Assembly: GCF_016811995.1 (NCBI RefSeq)
Contig: NZ_CP069159.1
Coordinates: forward strand, 4,278,001 to 4,342,000
Length of the DNA: 64,000 nucleotides
DNA from: Citrobacter sp. R56
Lineage (GTDB): Bacteria; Pseudomonadota; Gammaproteobacteria; Enterobacterales; Enterobacteriaceae
Direction: 5' to 3'
Below, in pieces: positions 43,071-53,109 of this stretch. The position numbers and the translations under genes are program-made. Each line of letters begins with the position of its first letter. The first letter of the stretch is position 1. The notes beneath the pieces were generated by a model. It did no database searches, had not been told where the DNA came from, and saw only the letters and a program-made list of their open reading frames with translations.

Positions 43071-43523
43071 ATGCAGTTAAAACAGTCCACCGTCCGTAAC
43101 GTTAGCTGCGGCGAAAATGTGGTGATTTATGAACCCGCCAACCTCTATGACTGCACGCTCGGCGACAACGTCTTTGTGGGGCCTTTCGTTGAGATACAGG
43201 CCAACACGCGGATTGGCGCGGACACCAAAATCCAGTCGCACACCTTTATCTGCGAATATGTCACTGTCGGAAGCCGGTGCTTTATCGGGCACGGCGTGAT
43301 GTTCGCCAACGATATGTTTCGGGAAGGAAAACCCAATGCCGACCGTAGCAGCTGGGGGCGAATAACCCTTGGCAATGAGGTTTCCATCGGCAGCGGCGCG
43401 ACGATTCTGGCCGTTAGCATCTGCGATGGTGCCGTGATTGGCGCAGGCAGCGTGGTGACAAAATCAATTACCGAGAAAGGGGTGTACGCGGGGAATCCGG
43501 CAAAATTGTTACGCCATTTGTAA
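43071..43523 (+). CDS. Left-handed beta-helix (hexapeptide) acyltransferase
   Basis: A 150-residue protein made almost entirely of hexapeptide repeats (VFVGPFVEI, TRIGADTKI, VTVGSRCFIGHGV, ITLGNEVSIGSGATIL, AVIGAGSVV) ending YAGNPAKLLRHL. This is the pattern of small sugar or nucleotide-sugar O/N-acetyltransferases, with His74 in FIGHG a candidate catalytic residue. The substrate is not recognisable. It is absent from this place in E. coli K-12. It lies between psiE and the exopolysaccharide-linked yjbEFGH operon, convergent with yjbH across a REP cluster, which weakly suggests a role in surface polysaccharide modification. Confidence 0.8.
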   Translation: MQLKQSTVRNVSCGENVVIYEPANLYDCTLGDNVFVGPFVEIQANTRIGADTKIQSHTFICEYVTVGSRCFIGHGVMFANDMFREGKPNADRSSWGRITLGNEVSIGSGATILAVSICDGAVIGAGSVVTKSITEKGVYAGNPAKLLRHL

Positions 43524-43525
43524 AT

Positions 43526-43594
43526 CGCCCGGTGACGCTACGCTTACCGGGCCTACAGGACCGTAGGCCGGATAAGCGCAGCGTCATCCGGCAA
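43526..43594. repeat. REP/BIME cluster between the acyltransferase gene and yjbH
   Basis: Inverted units GCCCGGTGACGCTACGCTTACCGGGCCTAC and GTAGGCCGGATAAGCGCAGCGTCATCCGGC, placed between convergent genes. Confidence 0.85.
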
Positions 43595-43601
43595 AAACCC
43601 A

Positions 43602-45698
43602 TCAACGGAAATTCACGCTGCGATCGCTGGTCATATTGTACAGCTGGAACTTGCGGCCCAGTTGCTGGCCACCATCACGCGTCAACGGCGTCCAGCCGAT
43701 CGCCGCGCGGCTACGAGTCGGTCCGGAAGAGAACAGATCCAGCGGTACGGAAATATAGACGCCTTTGGTGAAGTCCCCTTCCCCATACTCATCCGGCGAG
43801 ACATCGGTGATGGTCGCGTAACCGCCCACTACCACACCGCTGTCAAAGCCTTTGGCTATTTCCAGCGTGCCGCCTTTATCTCCCGCCAGATACTGCCCGA
43901 CGCTCGCCTTCACCAGCACATCCTGAGCAAACGACGGCGTCCAGTACGCCGTTAAATGCCCGGTCTTCACGCTGTAGTCGGTAAACTTCATCATGTCCTG
44001 CGCGCTGCGCCAGTCACGCTGTTTCACATAGTTAGCATCCAGACCAAACGCCCAGTTGCTGTCTACCGGACGGTACAACACCTCTGCCCCGGCACCGCCA
44101 AACATAGTCTCCAGATAACCGCCGTAGACCTGCCCGTAGAAACCTTTCCCCAGGTACTGGAAGTAGTTGGCCTGCAGATTATTAACGTAAATGTCATTCT
44201 CAACGTATTCACGCACGTGGGTACGCACGCGCGGCAGCTGAGAGTCGTTTGGCGGATTGGTGTAATTAAATTTGTCGTAGTTGTTGGCGATATTCGCGAA
44301 CAGACTGCCGGTGGTGAGCAGATGGTCCGTCACCCACAGATCTGCCGTTCCCATCACGCCTAGCTGATACATATAGAAGTTTTCCGGGCCGCCAATGGAC
44401 TGGTTCAACACCGGATCGATGTGGAAATCAAAGCGCGATTTATCGATATACCAACCCTGTTCCGTCGCTTCTGGCACCACCGGCTCCACGCGTTTTTGCG
44501 CCAGTGGGGTTTCGTGACCCAGAGGTTCGCCTTCCAGATGACGCTTCAGGCTGGAAACCTCGGTTTCGGTCGTCACCTGCGGCATATTGAGCCGATTTTC
44601 CGTCACCCGGATCGTGCGGATCCCCTCCGGCAGATCGTTCATGATGATCCGGTTAGCGCGCTCGATCCCTTCGCGAGAGTCGCGGTATTTCACCTGCTCG
44701 CCGGTGACGTACAGCGTGTCGCCTTTCACCTGAATTTTCGGATCCGTCAGCCCGGCATTGTATTTCAGCAACGTCAGTTGATTGGACACCACCGAATGCT
44801 GGAGGATGGCGTCCTGCGGCTCTGGCTGGTATTTCGGCCGGGCGTTATCGTTGTAAGTGGGTCGCAGATCGTTGAAATTGGTGCGCAGCGTGACGCCAAA
44901 CATGAAGGTGTTGCCGCGCTCATAGCTGAGGTTAACGTCGGCCCAATCGGTAACGCGATAAATGGCGCCGACGTTAAACTTGCTTTTCTGTTCCAGCTTG
45001 CCTGCAAAATCCTGTTGATAGTTATTGCCTTCGTATTCCAGTTTCAGGCGCAGCGGTTGCCAGGGGGTCTGGTATTCCACGCCGCCAAACAGCGATGCCG
45101 GGCCGTGGAACATCTCGCTGCCATCGACAGAGCCCGCCTGTTTATAGCTGTTATCGCGATCGCAATATTTGTCGCTGACGGAACAAAATGGGTTGCTCAC
45201 ATTGCCGCTGGTGCCCAGGTAGCCCCAGCCGAGGCCCAGCGAGAAATCAAACGGTCCCCAGGCTTTGTTGGCGACGATGTATTCCGCATCGAACAGGCCG
45301 GTACCGCCAATATCGCGCGCGCCGACCGCCACCTGCGGCATCCAGTAGCTCTCTTCCCACAAACGCAATTTCACGTCGAAGGCTTTATCTTTATAGGTCT
45401 GATCGCCGGAAAACGACTCCACGCTGCTGTACTGTTTCGTGCGGACGTCGGTGTAGCGCAGCGTGGTTTCCAGCCACGGGAAAAGCTGCACGGAGGCGGA
45501 GTAGTAGCGGTACTGATCGTTATCACGATAGTTCAGGCTCATCTCACCTTCCCGCGCCATGCGCGCCGTGGGCGTTTGCAACAGCCCCACGCCGCCAAAA
45601 TCAGACTGTGACGGCCCAATGGGGGCGGGAAACGTTTCACCGTGACACGCCGCGCTGACGCCCAGCGCCAGTATGCTGAGCAGATGTGTTTTTTTCAT
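43602..45698 (-). CDS. yjbH: YjbH, outer-membrane protein of the Rcs-controlled exopolysaccharide operon
   Basis: A 698-residue protein with a signal peptide (1-20, [16 protein letters not shown]) and a long beta-strand-rich body (DUF940 type), predicted to be an outer-membrane barrel. It resembles the porin partners of group 4 capsule systems (GfcD-like). It is the last gene of yjbEFGH; its start codon overlaps the yjbG stop by one base. In E. coli the operon is Rcs-controlled and affects extracellular polysaccharide. The export role is inferred from the family. Confidence 0.93.
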   Translation of the reverse strand: MKKTHLLSILALGVSAACHGETFPAPIGPSQSDFGGVGLLQTPTARMAREGEMSLNYRDNDQYRYYSASVQLFPWLETTLRYTDVRTKQYSSVESFSGDQTYKDKAFDVKLRLWEESYWMPQVAVGARDIGGTGLFDAEYIVANKAWGPFDFSLGLGWGYLGTSGNVSNPFCSVSDKYCDRDNSYKQAGSVDGSEMFHGPASLFGGVEYQTPWQPLRLKLEYEGNNYQQDFAGKLEQKSKFNVGAIYRVTDWADVNLSYERGNTFMFGVTLRTNFNDLRPTYNDNARPKYQPEPQDAILQHSVVSNQLTLLKYNAGLTDPKIQVKGDTLYVTGEQVKYRDSREGIERANRIIMNDLPEGIRTIRVTENRLNMPQVTTETEVSSLKRHLEGEPLGHETPLAQKRVEPVVPEATEQGWYIDKSRFDFHIDPVLNQSIGGPENFYMYQLGVMGTADLWVTDHLLTTGSLFANIANNYDKFNYTNPPNDSQLPRVRTHVREYVENDIYVNNLQANYFQYLGKGFYGQVYGGYLETMFGGAGAEVLYRPVDSNWAFGLDANYVKQRDWRSAQDMMKFTDYSVKTGHLTAYWTPSFAQDVLVKASVGQYLAGDKGGTLEIAKGFDSGVVVGGYATITDVSPDEYGEGDFTKGVYISVPLDLFSSGPTRSRAAIGWTPLTRDGGQQLGRKFQLYNMTSDRSVNFR

Positions 45699-46435
45699 TA
45701 TTCGGGTATCCGCTGCGTCAGGGTATGAAGAATGTCGGCATTAAGCGCATCGGGGGTGCTACTCCAGACGGAATAGGAAAGACCGACAAAAATAATGCTG
45801 CCGGGCATCGGCTCAACGTGGCGTTTATTCCAGTACGCCATCGGCACTTTTTGTGTGCGGCCGTCGGGATAAACGACCCATGCATAGCTGCGATCGGCTC
45901 CAGCAAGCAGGCTTTGCCCTTCGAGGTAGCTCACAACATCGCGACCGGGGGTAAACGGCTGGCTACCCGGTCGGCTCACCAGACCGAACAGCGTGACGCT
46001 CGCTGGCTGCGGCCCCACCCACAGGGTGTAATTTCCCTGCAACGGCGGATTGCTCCGCTCACCGACGCGTACGGTGTCAGGGTCGAGAGGGATAAATTGC
46101 CTGCCGGTCACCTTCAGTGCCTGAATTTGCTGGCTCAGCACGCTGATTGCCGCCGCATCACCGCCGTTATCACCTCTCCCATACTCTGCCAGACGCGCTA
46201 ACAGCGCCTGCTGCTCACGTTGCGCCGTGGTGGTCGCCTGTTCTTCGCTGATGACCGCAGCAGGCCACCAGCTGTTCGCCAGTCTGGGCTGCCCTACCAG
46301 GTCAATCAGATGTTCGGCACCAGTCAGCGTTTTCGGCTCTGTCGTGCCTGTGGTGAAAACCTTAACGGTGCCCGCAGCAAAGACAGATGGCACACTCAGA
46401 CTGAGGATCAGCGCCGCAATAGACGGTTTCATCAT
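45698..46435 (-). CDS. yjbG: YjbG, periplasmic polysaccharide-system protein (GfcC-like)
   Basis: A 245-residue secreted protein with a signal peptide at 1-20 ([19 protein letters not shown]). The body has the capsule-biosynthesis GfcC (YjbG) features: [30 protein letters not shown] near the C terminus and a helical arm. It overlaps yjbF by 4 bases and yjbH by 1 base, showing translational coupling. Confidence 0.92.
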   Translation of the reverse strand: MMKPSIAALILSLSVPSVFAAGTVKVFTTGTTEPKTLTGAEHLIDLVGQPRLANSWWPAAVISEEQATTTAQREQQALLARLAEYGRGDNGGDAAAISVLSQQIQALKVTGRQFIPLDPDTVRVGERSNPPLQGNYTLWVGPQPASVTLFGLVSRPGSQPFTPGRDVVSYLEGQSLLAGADRSYAWVVYPDGRTQKVPMAYWNKRHVEPMPGSIIFVGLSYSVWSSTPDALNADILHTLTQRIPE

Positions 46436-47070
46436 GGTTTCGCCGCCTTAATGAGCGTGGTTTTCACCGGGAAGAAATTTGCCCCCAGGTACTGCTCTGA
46501 CTGGCGAATGTGTCCGTCGCTGTCAATCCAGTAGCGGTTATGCCAGCGTGTTTGGCTGGTCGTGACGGCTTCATCCAGCACCCGTACCGGCGTCGCTTCA
46601 CTGCCGAGTGTGAGGGTATCAGCGCCAGCCCATGTGAAGACCGAACGGGCGGTGGCGTAGCGCACCTGCTTATACTCGGTCCAGCCCATCGTGCGGGTCC
46701 ACGTTGCGCCATCCCTAATCTGCGCAGGTTTTGCCAGCGGGTCGGCGGAGAGGTTATTCACGTCGATGAGGTTGTCGCCGCCAAGCAACGTTTTCACCAG
46801 ACGGCCATGCTGCGTCACCAGGGTGGCCTGGTCCTGCGTCACCCATTTCTGCTGCCCGTTCTCTGCGAAAGCGAGCACCACAAACAGCTGAGGCCCGCCG
46901 TTAAGCTGCATATACTGGCTGGCGTAGGGCATGTTATGAATATCATCGTCCGTCAGTTGCACGCCCGGCGTGCCAAACAGACTTTCCCACAATGAATTAC
47001 CCAGCCCTTTGGTGGTGGCTGAACATGCCTGTAGCAGCAGGCAAATAACGATGAGTACAGGTCGCTTCAC
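46432..47070 (-). CDS. yjbF: YjbF, lipoprotein of the exopolysaccharide operon (GfcB-like)
   Basis: A 212-residue lipoprotein, identical in length to E. coli if translation begins at the GTG at 47070, which lies 7 bases after GGAG; the frame continuing to 47100 lacks support. The lipobox LLQAC puts the acylated cysteine at position 16. The conserved YjbF/GfcB region includes MPYASQYMQLNGGPQLFVVL and RYWIDSDGHIRQSEQYLG. It overlaps yjbG by 4 bases. Confidence 0.92.
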   Translation of the reverse strand: MKRPVLIVICLLLQACSATTKGLGNSLWESLFGTPGVQLTDDDIHNMPYASQYMQLNGGPQLFVVLAFAENGQQKWVTQDQATLVTQHGRLVKTLLGGDNLIDVNNLSADPLAKPAQIRDGATWTRTMGWTEYKQVRYATARSVFTWAGADTLTLGSEATPVRVLDEAVTTSQTRWHNRYWIDSDGHIRQSEQYLGANFFPVKTTLIKAAKP

Positions 47071-47133
47071 GACTCTTCTCCAGAGGGGCAAAATAACCAC
47101 ACCGAAGTGTGGTTAGAATTAAACGTACCGGTA

Positions 47134-47376
47134 TTACTGGGTACGGGTGGTCGTGGTAGTGGTGGTCCCGGTATTAGAACCATCACCACCGCCGGTCGCC
47201 GCCAGTGCGACGCCCACCGCAGAACTTACGGTGCTTACGCTGGTGGCGGAGGAACTTCCCGCCGACACCGACGTTGCTGCCGCACCTGCCGCTTCTCCCA
47301 CCTCAACGGGAGCTGCCCAGGCGGAGACTGCCGTAAGTGCAGAGATGGCAAAAATGCCATACAGAACTTTTTTCAT
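47134..47376 (-). CDS. yjbE: YjbE, small secreted Ser/Thr-rich protein
   Basis: An 80-residue protein with a signal peptide (1-22, ending SAWAA), an Ala/Ser/Val-rich centre and a run of seven Thr near the C terminus ([11 protein letters not shown]). It is the first gene of yjbEFGH. It matches E. coli YjbE, whose role is undefined. The poly-Thr stretch reflects ACC/ACT-rich repeats that could vary in length. Confidence 0.9.
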   Translation of the reverse strand: MKKVLYGIFAISALTAVSAWAAPVEVGEAAGAAATSVSAGSSSATSVSTVSSAVGVALAATGGGDGSNTGTTTTTTTRTQ

Positions 47377-47740
47377 TGCTATTTCCCTTCATTGAATGAA
47401 TGGATATTTACCCAAAATAATTTCAGGCGGGATCGAGTATACACAATTAAGGCAAGCCAACTGACGTGAGGGGAAATAGAAAATCGGTTTTAGGATGATT
47501 AGACTTTTAGAATAAAAATGATTTAAACTCAAATTAAAAATAACATTAAAATCATGTGGTTATGATTTTAATAGTGTTATTTATTATCCGTATTATCTGA
47601 AAATAACACAGAGTGATTTACAGGTTATTAGTTATTTTAGGATTAAGCTCAATATAGAAATTAGCGCCAAAACACAGACAACAGGAATTATCCGATAAAA
47701 AAATGCCGGCATTTCGCCGGCATTCATCACGTAATATTAA
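47377..47740. promoter_or_regulatory. AT-rich control region upstream of yjbEFGH and downstream of pgi
   Basis: No gene is seen in this 364-base gap. It is strongly AT-rich, as often found at H-NS- and Rcs-controlled promoters. A sequence reading GTCTAATCATCCTA on the minus strand at 47491-47504 matches the RcsAB box at only 8 of 14 positions and is a weak candidate. The pgi terminator lies at its right end. Confidence 0.45.
47698..47726 (-). terminator. Rho-independent terminator of pgi
   Basis: ATGCCGGC/GCCGGCAT (47703-47723) with loop ATTTC is followed on the minus strand by a long T-run. Confidence 0.9.
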
Positions 47741-49390
47741 TTACCCACGCCATTGCTTATAACGGTTAATCAGACCGTTCGTCGAGCAATCATGGCTGTC
47801 GATTTCTTTATCATCATTCAGCTCCGGCAGAATACGGTTTGCCAGCTGTTTGCCCAGCTCAACGCCCCACTGGTCGAAGGTGAAGATGTTCAGAATTGCG
47901 CCCTGAGTAAAGATCTTGTGCTCATACAGCGCAATCAGCGCACCCAGGCTGAACGGAGTGATTTCACGCAGCAGGATGGAGTTGGTCGGGCGGTTGCCTT
48001 CAAACACTTTGAACGGCACCACATGATCCAGCGTGGCCGGATCTTTACCCTGGTCACGGTATTCCTGCTCAACCACGTCGCGGGATTTACCAAACGCCAG
48101 CGCTTCAGTCTGCGCAAAGAAGTTAGACAGCAGTTTCGGATGGTGATCCGACAGCGGGTTGTGCGTAATCGCCGGTGCGATAAAGTCACAAGGAACCATT
48201 TTGGTGCCCTGGTGAATCAGCTGATAGAACGCGTGCTGACCGTTAGTACCCGGTTCACCCCAGATGATTGGGCCAGTCTGGTAATCCACCGCATTGCCGT
48301 TACGGTCAACGTATTTGCCGTTGGATTCCATGTTGCCCTGCTGGAAGTACGCCGCGAAGCGGTGCATGTACTGGTCGTACGGCAGAATCGCCTCGGTTTC
48401 TGCGCCGAAGAAATTGTTGTACCAGATGCCGATCAGCGCCAGCAGTACCGGCAGGTTTTTCTCCACCGGGGTGGTGGCGAAGTGTTTGTCCATCGCGTGC
48501 GCGCCGGAGAGCAGCTCAACGAAGTTGTCGAAGCCGACGGACAAAATGATCGACAGACCAATCGCAGACCACAGAGAGTAACGACCCCCCACCCAGTCCC
48601 AGAACTCGAACATGTTTGCGGTGTCGATACCAAACTCGCCCACCGCTTTACCATTGGTAGACAGCGCCGCGAAGTGTTTCGCCACGTGTTTGTTATCACC
48701 AGCCGTTGCCAGGAACCAGTCGCGCGCGCTGTGGGCGTTGGTCATGGTTTCTTGCGTGGTGAAGGTTTTAGACGCGACCAGGAACAGCGTGGTTTCCGGG
48801 TTTACTTTCTTCAGTACTTCCGCGATATGGGTGCCATCAACGTTAGACACGAAGTGCATGTTCAGATGGTTTTTGTACGGACGCAGCGCTTCGGTCACCA
48901 TGAACGGGCCGAGGTCAGAGCCGCCGATACCGATGTTCACCACGTCAGTGATCGCTTTACCGGTGTAGCCTTTCCAGCTGCCGGAGATGATCGCTTCAGA
49001 GAAGGTTTTCATCTTCTCCAGCACCGCGTTGACTTCCGGCATCACATCTTTGCCGTCAACGATAATCGGGGTATTGCTACGGTTACGCAGTGCAACATGC
49101 AGCACCGCACGATCTTCGGTGCGGTTGATCTTCTCACCGGAGAACATCGACTTGATGGCACCCGCCAGGTCAGTCTCTTTGGCCAGCGCCTGTAACTTGC
49201 TCAGCGTCTCTTCGGTGATGCGGTTTTTGGAGAAGTCCACCAGCATCAGATCGTCGAACGTTGCAGAAAATTTAGAGAAGCGATCGCTATCATTCGCGAA
49301 CAGATCCGCGATCGTAACGTCTTTCATCTCTTCAAAGTGTTTTTGTAGCGCCTGCCAGGCTGAGGTCTGCGTTGGATTGATGTTTTTCAT
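47741..49390 (-). CDS. pgi: Glucose-6-phosphate isomerase
   Basis: Interconverts glucose 6-phosphate and fructose 6-phosphate in glycolysis and gluconeogenesis; cytosolic dimer. It has 549 residues, as in E. coli, from the ATG at 49390 ([12 protein letters not shown]). SIS folds carry the family signatures [16 protein letters not shown] near 270-285 and [32 protein letters not shown] near 490-521, and a catalytic Glu lies in NMESNGKYV near 355. Confidence 0.98.
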   Translation of the reverse strand: MKNINPTQTSAWQALQKHFEEMKDVTIADLFANDSDRFSKFSATFDDLMLVDFSKNRITEETLSKLQALAKETDLAGAIKSMFSGEKINRTEDRAVLHVALRNRSNTPIIVDGKDVMPEVNAVLEKMKTFSEAIISGSWKGYTGKAITDVVNIGIGGSDLGPFMVTEALRPYKNHLNMHFVSNVDGTHIAEVLKKVNPETTLFLVASKTFTTQETMTNAHSARDWFLATAGDNKHVAKHFAALSTNGKAVGEFGIDTANMFEFWDWVGGRYSLWSAIGLSIILSVGFDNFVELLSGAHAMDKHFATTPVEKNLPVLLALIGIWYNNFFGAETEAILPYDQYMHRFAAYFQQGNMESNGKYVDRNGNAVDYQTGPIIWGEPGTNGQHAFYQLIHQGTKMVPCDFIAPAITHNPLSDHHPKLLSNFFAQTEALAFGKSRDVVEQEYRDQGKDPATLDHVVPFKVFEGNRPTNSILLREITPFSLGALIALYEHKIFTQGAILNIFTFDQWGVELGKQLANRILPELNDDKEIDSHDCSTNGLINRYKQWRG

Positions 49391-49803
49391 TAGCAATACT
49401 CTTCTGATTTTGAGAATTGTGACTGAGATCGATTGTAACGCCAGTCACAGAAAAGTGTGATTGTTTTAGTGCCGTAACCCAGGCATGTGTCAAACGCGGA
49501 TGAAAAGCAGCAAACATTCGAGTTGCAGGAAAACGGCACGCAAAAGAATCCCGAAGCGCCTGGTCAGATAAGTGATTCGGGCGTGCGGGCGTAGTCAACG
49601 CACAGGCGACTCGAAGTACGACGAGTATAGCTGTTATAAGCACCATTACTCAGAGCCTGGGCAGCATGAAAAATCCGCATAATCCCGTCGTTGACAGTGT
49701 CCTCCACACCTTTTATTTATAAATACGGTATTTGCGCCTGCACCGGTTTTTGTTTCGCCCTTGTGCCATGGTCGCTCTTTTCATTCCCTGACACGAGGTT
49801 GTA
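49391..49803. promoter_or_regulatory. pgi-lysC intergenic region: palindromic repeat and short lysC leader
   Basis: No gene is seen. 49515-49630 is a long palindromic repeat. A sigma70 promoter for lysC is plausible, with TTGACA at 49691-49696 and TATTTA 17 bases on. The remaining leader to the ATG at 49804 is only about 75-80 bases. The last 45 bases (CCCTTGTGCCA...CCCTGACACGAGG) resemble the end of the E. coli lysC leader, but the roughly 180-base lysine aptamer (conserved AGAGG-type junction sequences) is not found anywhere between pgi and lysC. Confidence 0.6.
49515..49630. repeat. Long enterobacterial intergenic palindrome, copy 2 (pgi-lysC)
   Basis: The outer arms are ATTCGAGTTGC and GCGACTCGAAGT, the inner arms AATCCCGAAGCGCC and GATTCGGGCG, and CGGGCGTAGTCAACGCA is shared with copy 1 at 22150-22254. 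The sequence folds as a long hairpin in either strand. Confidence 0.65.
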
Positions 49804-51153
49804 ATGACAAATATTGTTGTCTCCAAGTTTGGTGGTACAAGCGTAGCCGATTTTGATGCCATGAACCGCAGCGCCGACGTGGTGCTTTCCGATACCAGCG
49901 TCCGTTTAGTGGTCCTCTCCGCCTCTGCCGGGATTACCAACCTGTTGGTTGCACTGGCTGAAGGCCTGGAGCCGACAGCGCGTTTCGAGAAACTCGACGC
50001 TATCCGCAAAATTCAGTTCGATATTCTGGAACGTTTACGTTATCCCAACGTGATCCGCGAAGAGATTGAACGTCTGCTGGAAAACATCACCACGCTGGCA
50101 GAAGCCGCGTCGCTGGCTACCTCAACGGCACTCACTGACGAACTGGTCAGCCACGGTGAACTGATGTCCACCCTGCTGTTTGTGGAGATCCTGCGCGAGC
50201 GCAATGTCCAGGCACAGTGGTTTGACGTGCGTAAAGTGATGCGCACCAACGATCGTTTTGGTCGTGCGGAGCCGGATATCGCGGCGCTGTCCGAACTGGC
50301 CGCGCAACAGCTGGCTCCACGACTCAATGAAGGATTAGTGATTACCCAGGGCTTTATCGGCAGCGAAAGCAAGGGTCGCACCACAACTCTGGGCCGTGGC
50401 GGCAGCGATTACACCGCCGCACTGCTTGCAGAAGCACTGCACGCAACACGCGTTGATATCTGGACGGACGTTCCGGGCATTTACACCACCGATCCGCGCG
50501 TTGTACCTTCCGCGCAGCGCATTGATGAAATTGCCTTTGAAGAGGCGGCGGAAATGGCCACCTTCGGCGCGAAAGTGTTGCACCCGGCTACCCTGCTGCC
50601 TGCCGTGCGCAGTGACATTCCGGTGTTCGTTGGCTCGAGCAAAGATCCAAAAGCAGGCGGTACGCTGGTGTGTAACCAGACGCAAAATCCGCCGCTGTTC
50701 CGCGCACTGGCGCTGCGTCGCAAACAAACCCTGTTAACGCTGCATAGCCTGAATATGCTGCACTCCCGTGGCTTCCTTGCAGAAGTCTTCGGCATTCTGG
50801 CGCGCCACAATATCTCTGTCGATTTGATCACTACTTCTGAAGTGAGCGTGGCATTGACGCTGGACACCACCGGTTCCACCTCTACAGGCGATACGCTGCT
50901 GACGCAGTCGCTGCTGATGGAGCTGTCTGCACTGTGTCGTGTCGAGGTCGAGGAAGGTCTCGCGCTGGTGGCGCTGATTGGCAACGATCTGTCAAAAGCC
51001 TGCGGCGTGGGTAAAGAGGTCTTCGGCGTACTGGAGCCGTTCAACATCCGTATGATTTGTTATGGCGCCTCCAGCCATAACCTCTGTTTCCTGGTGCCTG
51101 GCACCGAAGCCGAGCAAGTAGTGCAGAAACTGCATCATAATTTGTTTGAATAA
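49804..51153 (+). CDS. lysC: Lysine-sensitive aspartokinase III
   Basis: Phosphorylates aspartate at the start of the lysine, threonine and methionine pathways, and is inhibited by lysine through C-terminal ACT domains. It has 449 residues, as in E. coli. The kinase motif [12 protein letters not shown] is at 5-16, the catalytic block [15 protein letters not shown] near 199-213, and ACT domains cover about 310-449 ([17 protein letters not shown]). The start follows ACGAGG. Feedback inhibition looks intact, whereas riboswitch control appears lost. Confidence 0.97.
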   Translation: MTNIVVSKFGGTSVADFDAMNRSADVVLSDTSVRLVVLSASAGITNLLVALAEGLEPTARFEKLDAIRKIQFDILERLRYPNVIREEIERLLENITTLAEAASLATSTALTDELVSHGELMSTLLFVEILRERNVQAQWFDVRKVMRTNDRFGRAEPDIAALSELAAQQLAPRLNEGLVITQGFIGSESKGRTTTLGRGGSDYTAALLAEALHATRVDIWTDVPGIYTTDPRVVPSAQRIDEIAFEEAAEMATFGAKVLHPATLLPAVRSDIPVFVGSSKDPKAGGTLVCNQTQNPPLFRALALRRKQTLLTLHSLNMLHSRGFLAEVFGILARHNISVDLITTSEVSVALTLDTTGSTSTGDTLLTQSLLMELSALCRVEVEEGLALVALIGNDLSKACGVGKEVFGVLEPFNIRMICYGASSHNLCFLVPGTEAEQVVQKLHHNLFE

Positions 51154-51183
51154 AATTCGAACACACGATAAATAATAACAATA

Positions 51184-51210
51184 GCCGGGCTCGAACCCGG
51201 TTTTTTTATA
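51184..51210 (+). terminator. Rho-independent terminator of lysC
   Basis: GCCGGG/CCCGGT around CTCGAA, followed by TTTTTTT, 30 bases past the lysC stop. Confidence 0.85.
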
Positions 51211-51245
51211 ACAAGCAAACACAACATTATCGCAAGGAATATAAC

Positions 51246-52187
51246 ATGCTCGCTGTACTGACCCGGCTGTTCCCGTTATGGGCGCTGCTACTCTCTGTTA
51301 TTGCCTACAACACGCCAACCACCTTTACCGCCATCGGCCCGTGGGTCGCCACGCTGCTGATGCTGATTATGTTCGGCATGGGCGTGCACCTGAAAATTGA
51401 CGATTTCAAACGTGTGCTCTCGCGCCCCGCGCCGGTTGCGGCAGGGATATTCCTGCACTATCTGGTCATGCCGCTCGCCGCCTGGGTGCTGGCGCTGTTG
51501 TTTAAGATGCCACCTGAACTCTCCGCCGGGATGGTGTTAGTCGGCAGTGTTGCCAGCGGTACGGCGTCCAATGTCATGATTTACCTTGCGAAAGGCGATG
51601 TAGCCCTATCGGTGACCATCTCTTCCGTTTCCACGCTGGTCGGCGTCATTGCCACTCCGCTACTGACGCGCCTGTATGTCGATGCGCATATTCAGGTGGA
51701 TGTGATGGGTATGCTGCTCAGCATTCTGCAAATCGTGGTGATCCCGATTGGCCTCGGGCTTATCGTGCACCATCTCTTCCCACGCGTAGTGAAAGCGGTG
51801 GAACCGTACCTGCCCGCCTTTTCAATGGCCTGCATTCTGGCGATCATCAGCGCAGTGGTTGCCGGTTCCGCATCGCATATTGCGTCGGTCGGTTTTGTGG
51901 TGATTATCGCCGTTATCCTGCATAACACCATCGGCCTGCTCGGCGGCTACTGGGGCGGGAAATTATTCGGATTTGACGAGTCCACCTGCCGTACGCTGGC
52001 CATTGAAGTCGGGATGCAAAACTCCGGCCTCGCGGCGGCGCTGGGCAAAATCTACTTCGGCCCGCTCGCGGCGTTGCCTGGCGCGCTGTTCTCCGTCTGG
52101 CATAACCTTTCCGGTTCGCTGCTGGCGGGGTACTGGTCAGGAAAGCCGATTAATGAGAAGTCGCGTGATGTGGTGAACGAGGGATAA
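51246..52187 (+). CDS. panS: BASS-family transporter, probable pantoate/ketopantoate transporter PanS
   Basis: A 313-residue inner-membrane protein with about 9-10 transmembrane segments of the bile acid:sodium symporter fold ([17 protein letters not shown] near 40-56, [19 protein letters not shown] near 99-117, [14 protein letters not shown] near 253-266). It resembles Salmonella PanS, located in the same lysC-metH interval and shown to carry pantothenate precursors; the substrate here is inferred. The start follows AAGGAATATAAC. It is absent from this position in E. coli K-12. A GC-rich hairpin (GCCCGGCA/GCCGGGC, 52195-52214) follows the stop. Confidence 0.75.
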   Translation: MLAVLTRLFPLWALLLSVIAYNTPTTFTAIGPWVATLLMLIMFGMGVHLKIDDFKRVLSRPAPVAAGIFLHYLVMPLAAWVLALLFKMPPELSAGMVLVGSVASGTASNVMIYLAKGDVALSVTISSVSTLVGVIATPLLTRLYVDAHIQVDVMGMLLSILQIVVIPIGLGLIVHHLFPRVVKAVEPYLPAFSMACILAIISAVVAGSASHIASVGFVVIIAVILHNTIGLLGGYWGGKLFGFDESTCRTLAIEVGMQNSGLAAALGKIYFGPLAALPGALFSVWHNLSGSLLAGYWSGKPINEKSRDVVNEG

Positions 52188-52216
52188 GTTTTGGCCCGGC
52201 AAGGTTGCCGGGCTTG

Positions 52217-52555
52217 CTAGCCTATCTGGAGCGTTACAGGCTTTCCCAGCTTAACCAGCATCATTACCAGCGCATCCAGCGTAAATTTGCTGGTTTTCTG
52301 ATTCACCACATCCGAAACTCTCGGTCGCGAAATGTTTAACTTCATGGCGACCTCGGCCTGTTTTAGCTGATGCTCGCCAATCCAGCTCGAAATCTCCTGC
52401 ATAAGTTGTTTTTTTAGGTTAATAAGTTGCTCTACCTCGCGCTCAGCATCCTGCTGAAGCATTTGCGCGGCGGGTTCAGCAAAACCCAGTTCAGTAAAAA
52501 TATTGGCATCCGGCGATGTGATGTGCCGAATTTTACTGTCAATTGCGTTACTCAT
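52217..52555 (-). CDS. XRE-family antitoxin (HigA-like)
   Basis: A 112-residue protein with a helix-turn-helix in its C-terminal half (about 62-95, LKQAEVAMKLNISRPRVSDVVNQKTSKFTL), of the HigA/XRE-associated antitoxin type. The N-terminal half is acidic and helical, as expected for toxin contact. Its ATG overlaps the toxin stop by four bases (ATGA), so it is translationally coupled. The toxin-first order is that of HigBA-like systems. It is probably the repressor of the pair through the palindrome upstream of the toxin gene. Confidence 0.8.
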   Translation of the reverse strand: MSNAIDSKIRHITSPDANIFTELGFAEPAAQMLQQDAEREVEQLINLKKQLMQEISSWIGEHQLKQAEVAMKLNISRPRVSDVVNQKTSKFTLDALVMMLVKLGKPVTLQIG

Positions 52556-52908
52556 TGATGCCCCTTACATTGACGCATTACTGCCTGATAACGCACTTTT
52601 GCGATATGTTTGTCATGCTCAGAAGTGCGCTGTGTTTTCTTACAGAAAGAGTGCAGGACATACAAGGCAGCGCCAACACGAGCACAATAAATGATCCGGT
52701 AACTCCCCACAGTGTGTCGCAACCTGATCTCTTCAGCGCCCCGTCCTATCTCTGGCATGGATTTCCAATCCATTGCTTCCAGACCTGCCTGTAAGCGGTG
52801 TAACTGATACCCCGCATCTTTACGTACCGTTTCAGGAAAGCTACATAAATCATCCAATGCACTACCAACCCAGGCAATGGGCTTTAACAAAGGCCTTTTA
52901 GAAAGCAT
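52552..52908 (-). CDS. RelE/HigB-superfamily toxin (phage-derived Gp49-like)
   Basis: A 118-residue basic protein with the Gp49-like HigB pattern: WVGSALDDLCSFPETVRKDAGYQL near 13-36, EIRLRHTVGSYRIIYCAR near 60-77 and YVLHSFCKKTQRTSEHDKHIAKVRY near 82-106. Members are ribosome-dependent mRNA interferases or related toxins. It is first in a two-gene operon, with an 18-base perfect palindrome 11 bases upstream. Both reading frames are intact, so the module is probably functional. Activity is inferred. Confidence 0.8.
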   Translation of the reverse strand: MLSKRPLLKPIAWVGSALDDLCSFPETVRKDAGYQLHRLQAGLEAMDWKSMPEIGRGAEEIRLRHTVGSYRIIYCARVGAALYVLHSFCKKTQRTSEHDKHIAKVRYQAVMRQCKGHQ

Positions 52909-52918
52909 ACCACGTCCC

Positions 52919-52936
52919 TGTATAAAATTTTATACA
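52919..52936. promoter_or_regulatory. 18-base perfect palindrome: probable operator of the toxin-antitoxin operon
   Basis: TGTATAAAATTTTATACA is perfectly symmetric and ends 11 bases before the toxin ATG. It also contains TATAAAAT-like -10 sequences, so a repressor bound here would block transcription. Confidence 0.7.
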
Positions 52937-53109
52937 TACATAGGTGAAAATATGCTGAGAGAGGCGCCTTCACAGCATTACCGGTACGCTAGTGGAGGGA
53001 TGATGATTCGTCACGTCAGGAATAAATAATTTGCGAGGGTCTTTCAGGATTAGTTTCTTTTGTGCAAATTACCGTACACTGGGTCATCTGGCTGACTGAG
53101 GGCACACCT

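Noticed and set aside
44421-45611. 396-codon open frame opposite yjbH
   Set aside because: Antisense shadow of yjbH with no family motifs and no ribosome binding site.
47491-47504. Possible RcsAB box for yjbEFGH
   Set aside because: Only 8 of 14 positions match, too weak to annotate as a feature although Rcs control is known in E. coli.
47753-49195. 480-codon open frame on the plus strand opposite pgi
   Set aside because: It is the antisense of a highly conserved gene, is rich in Arg/Val/His as antisense frames of GC-rich genes are, and has no recognisable domain or ribosome binding site.
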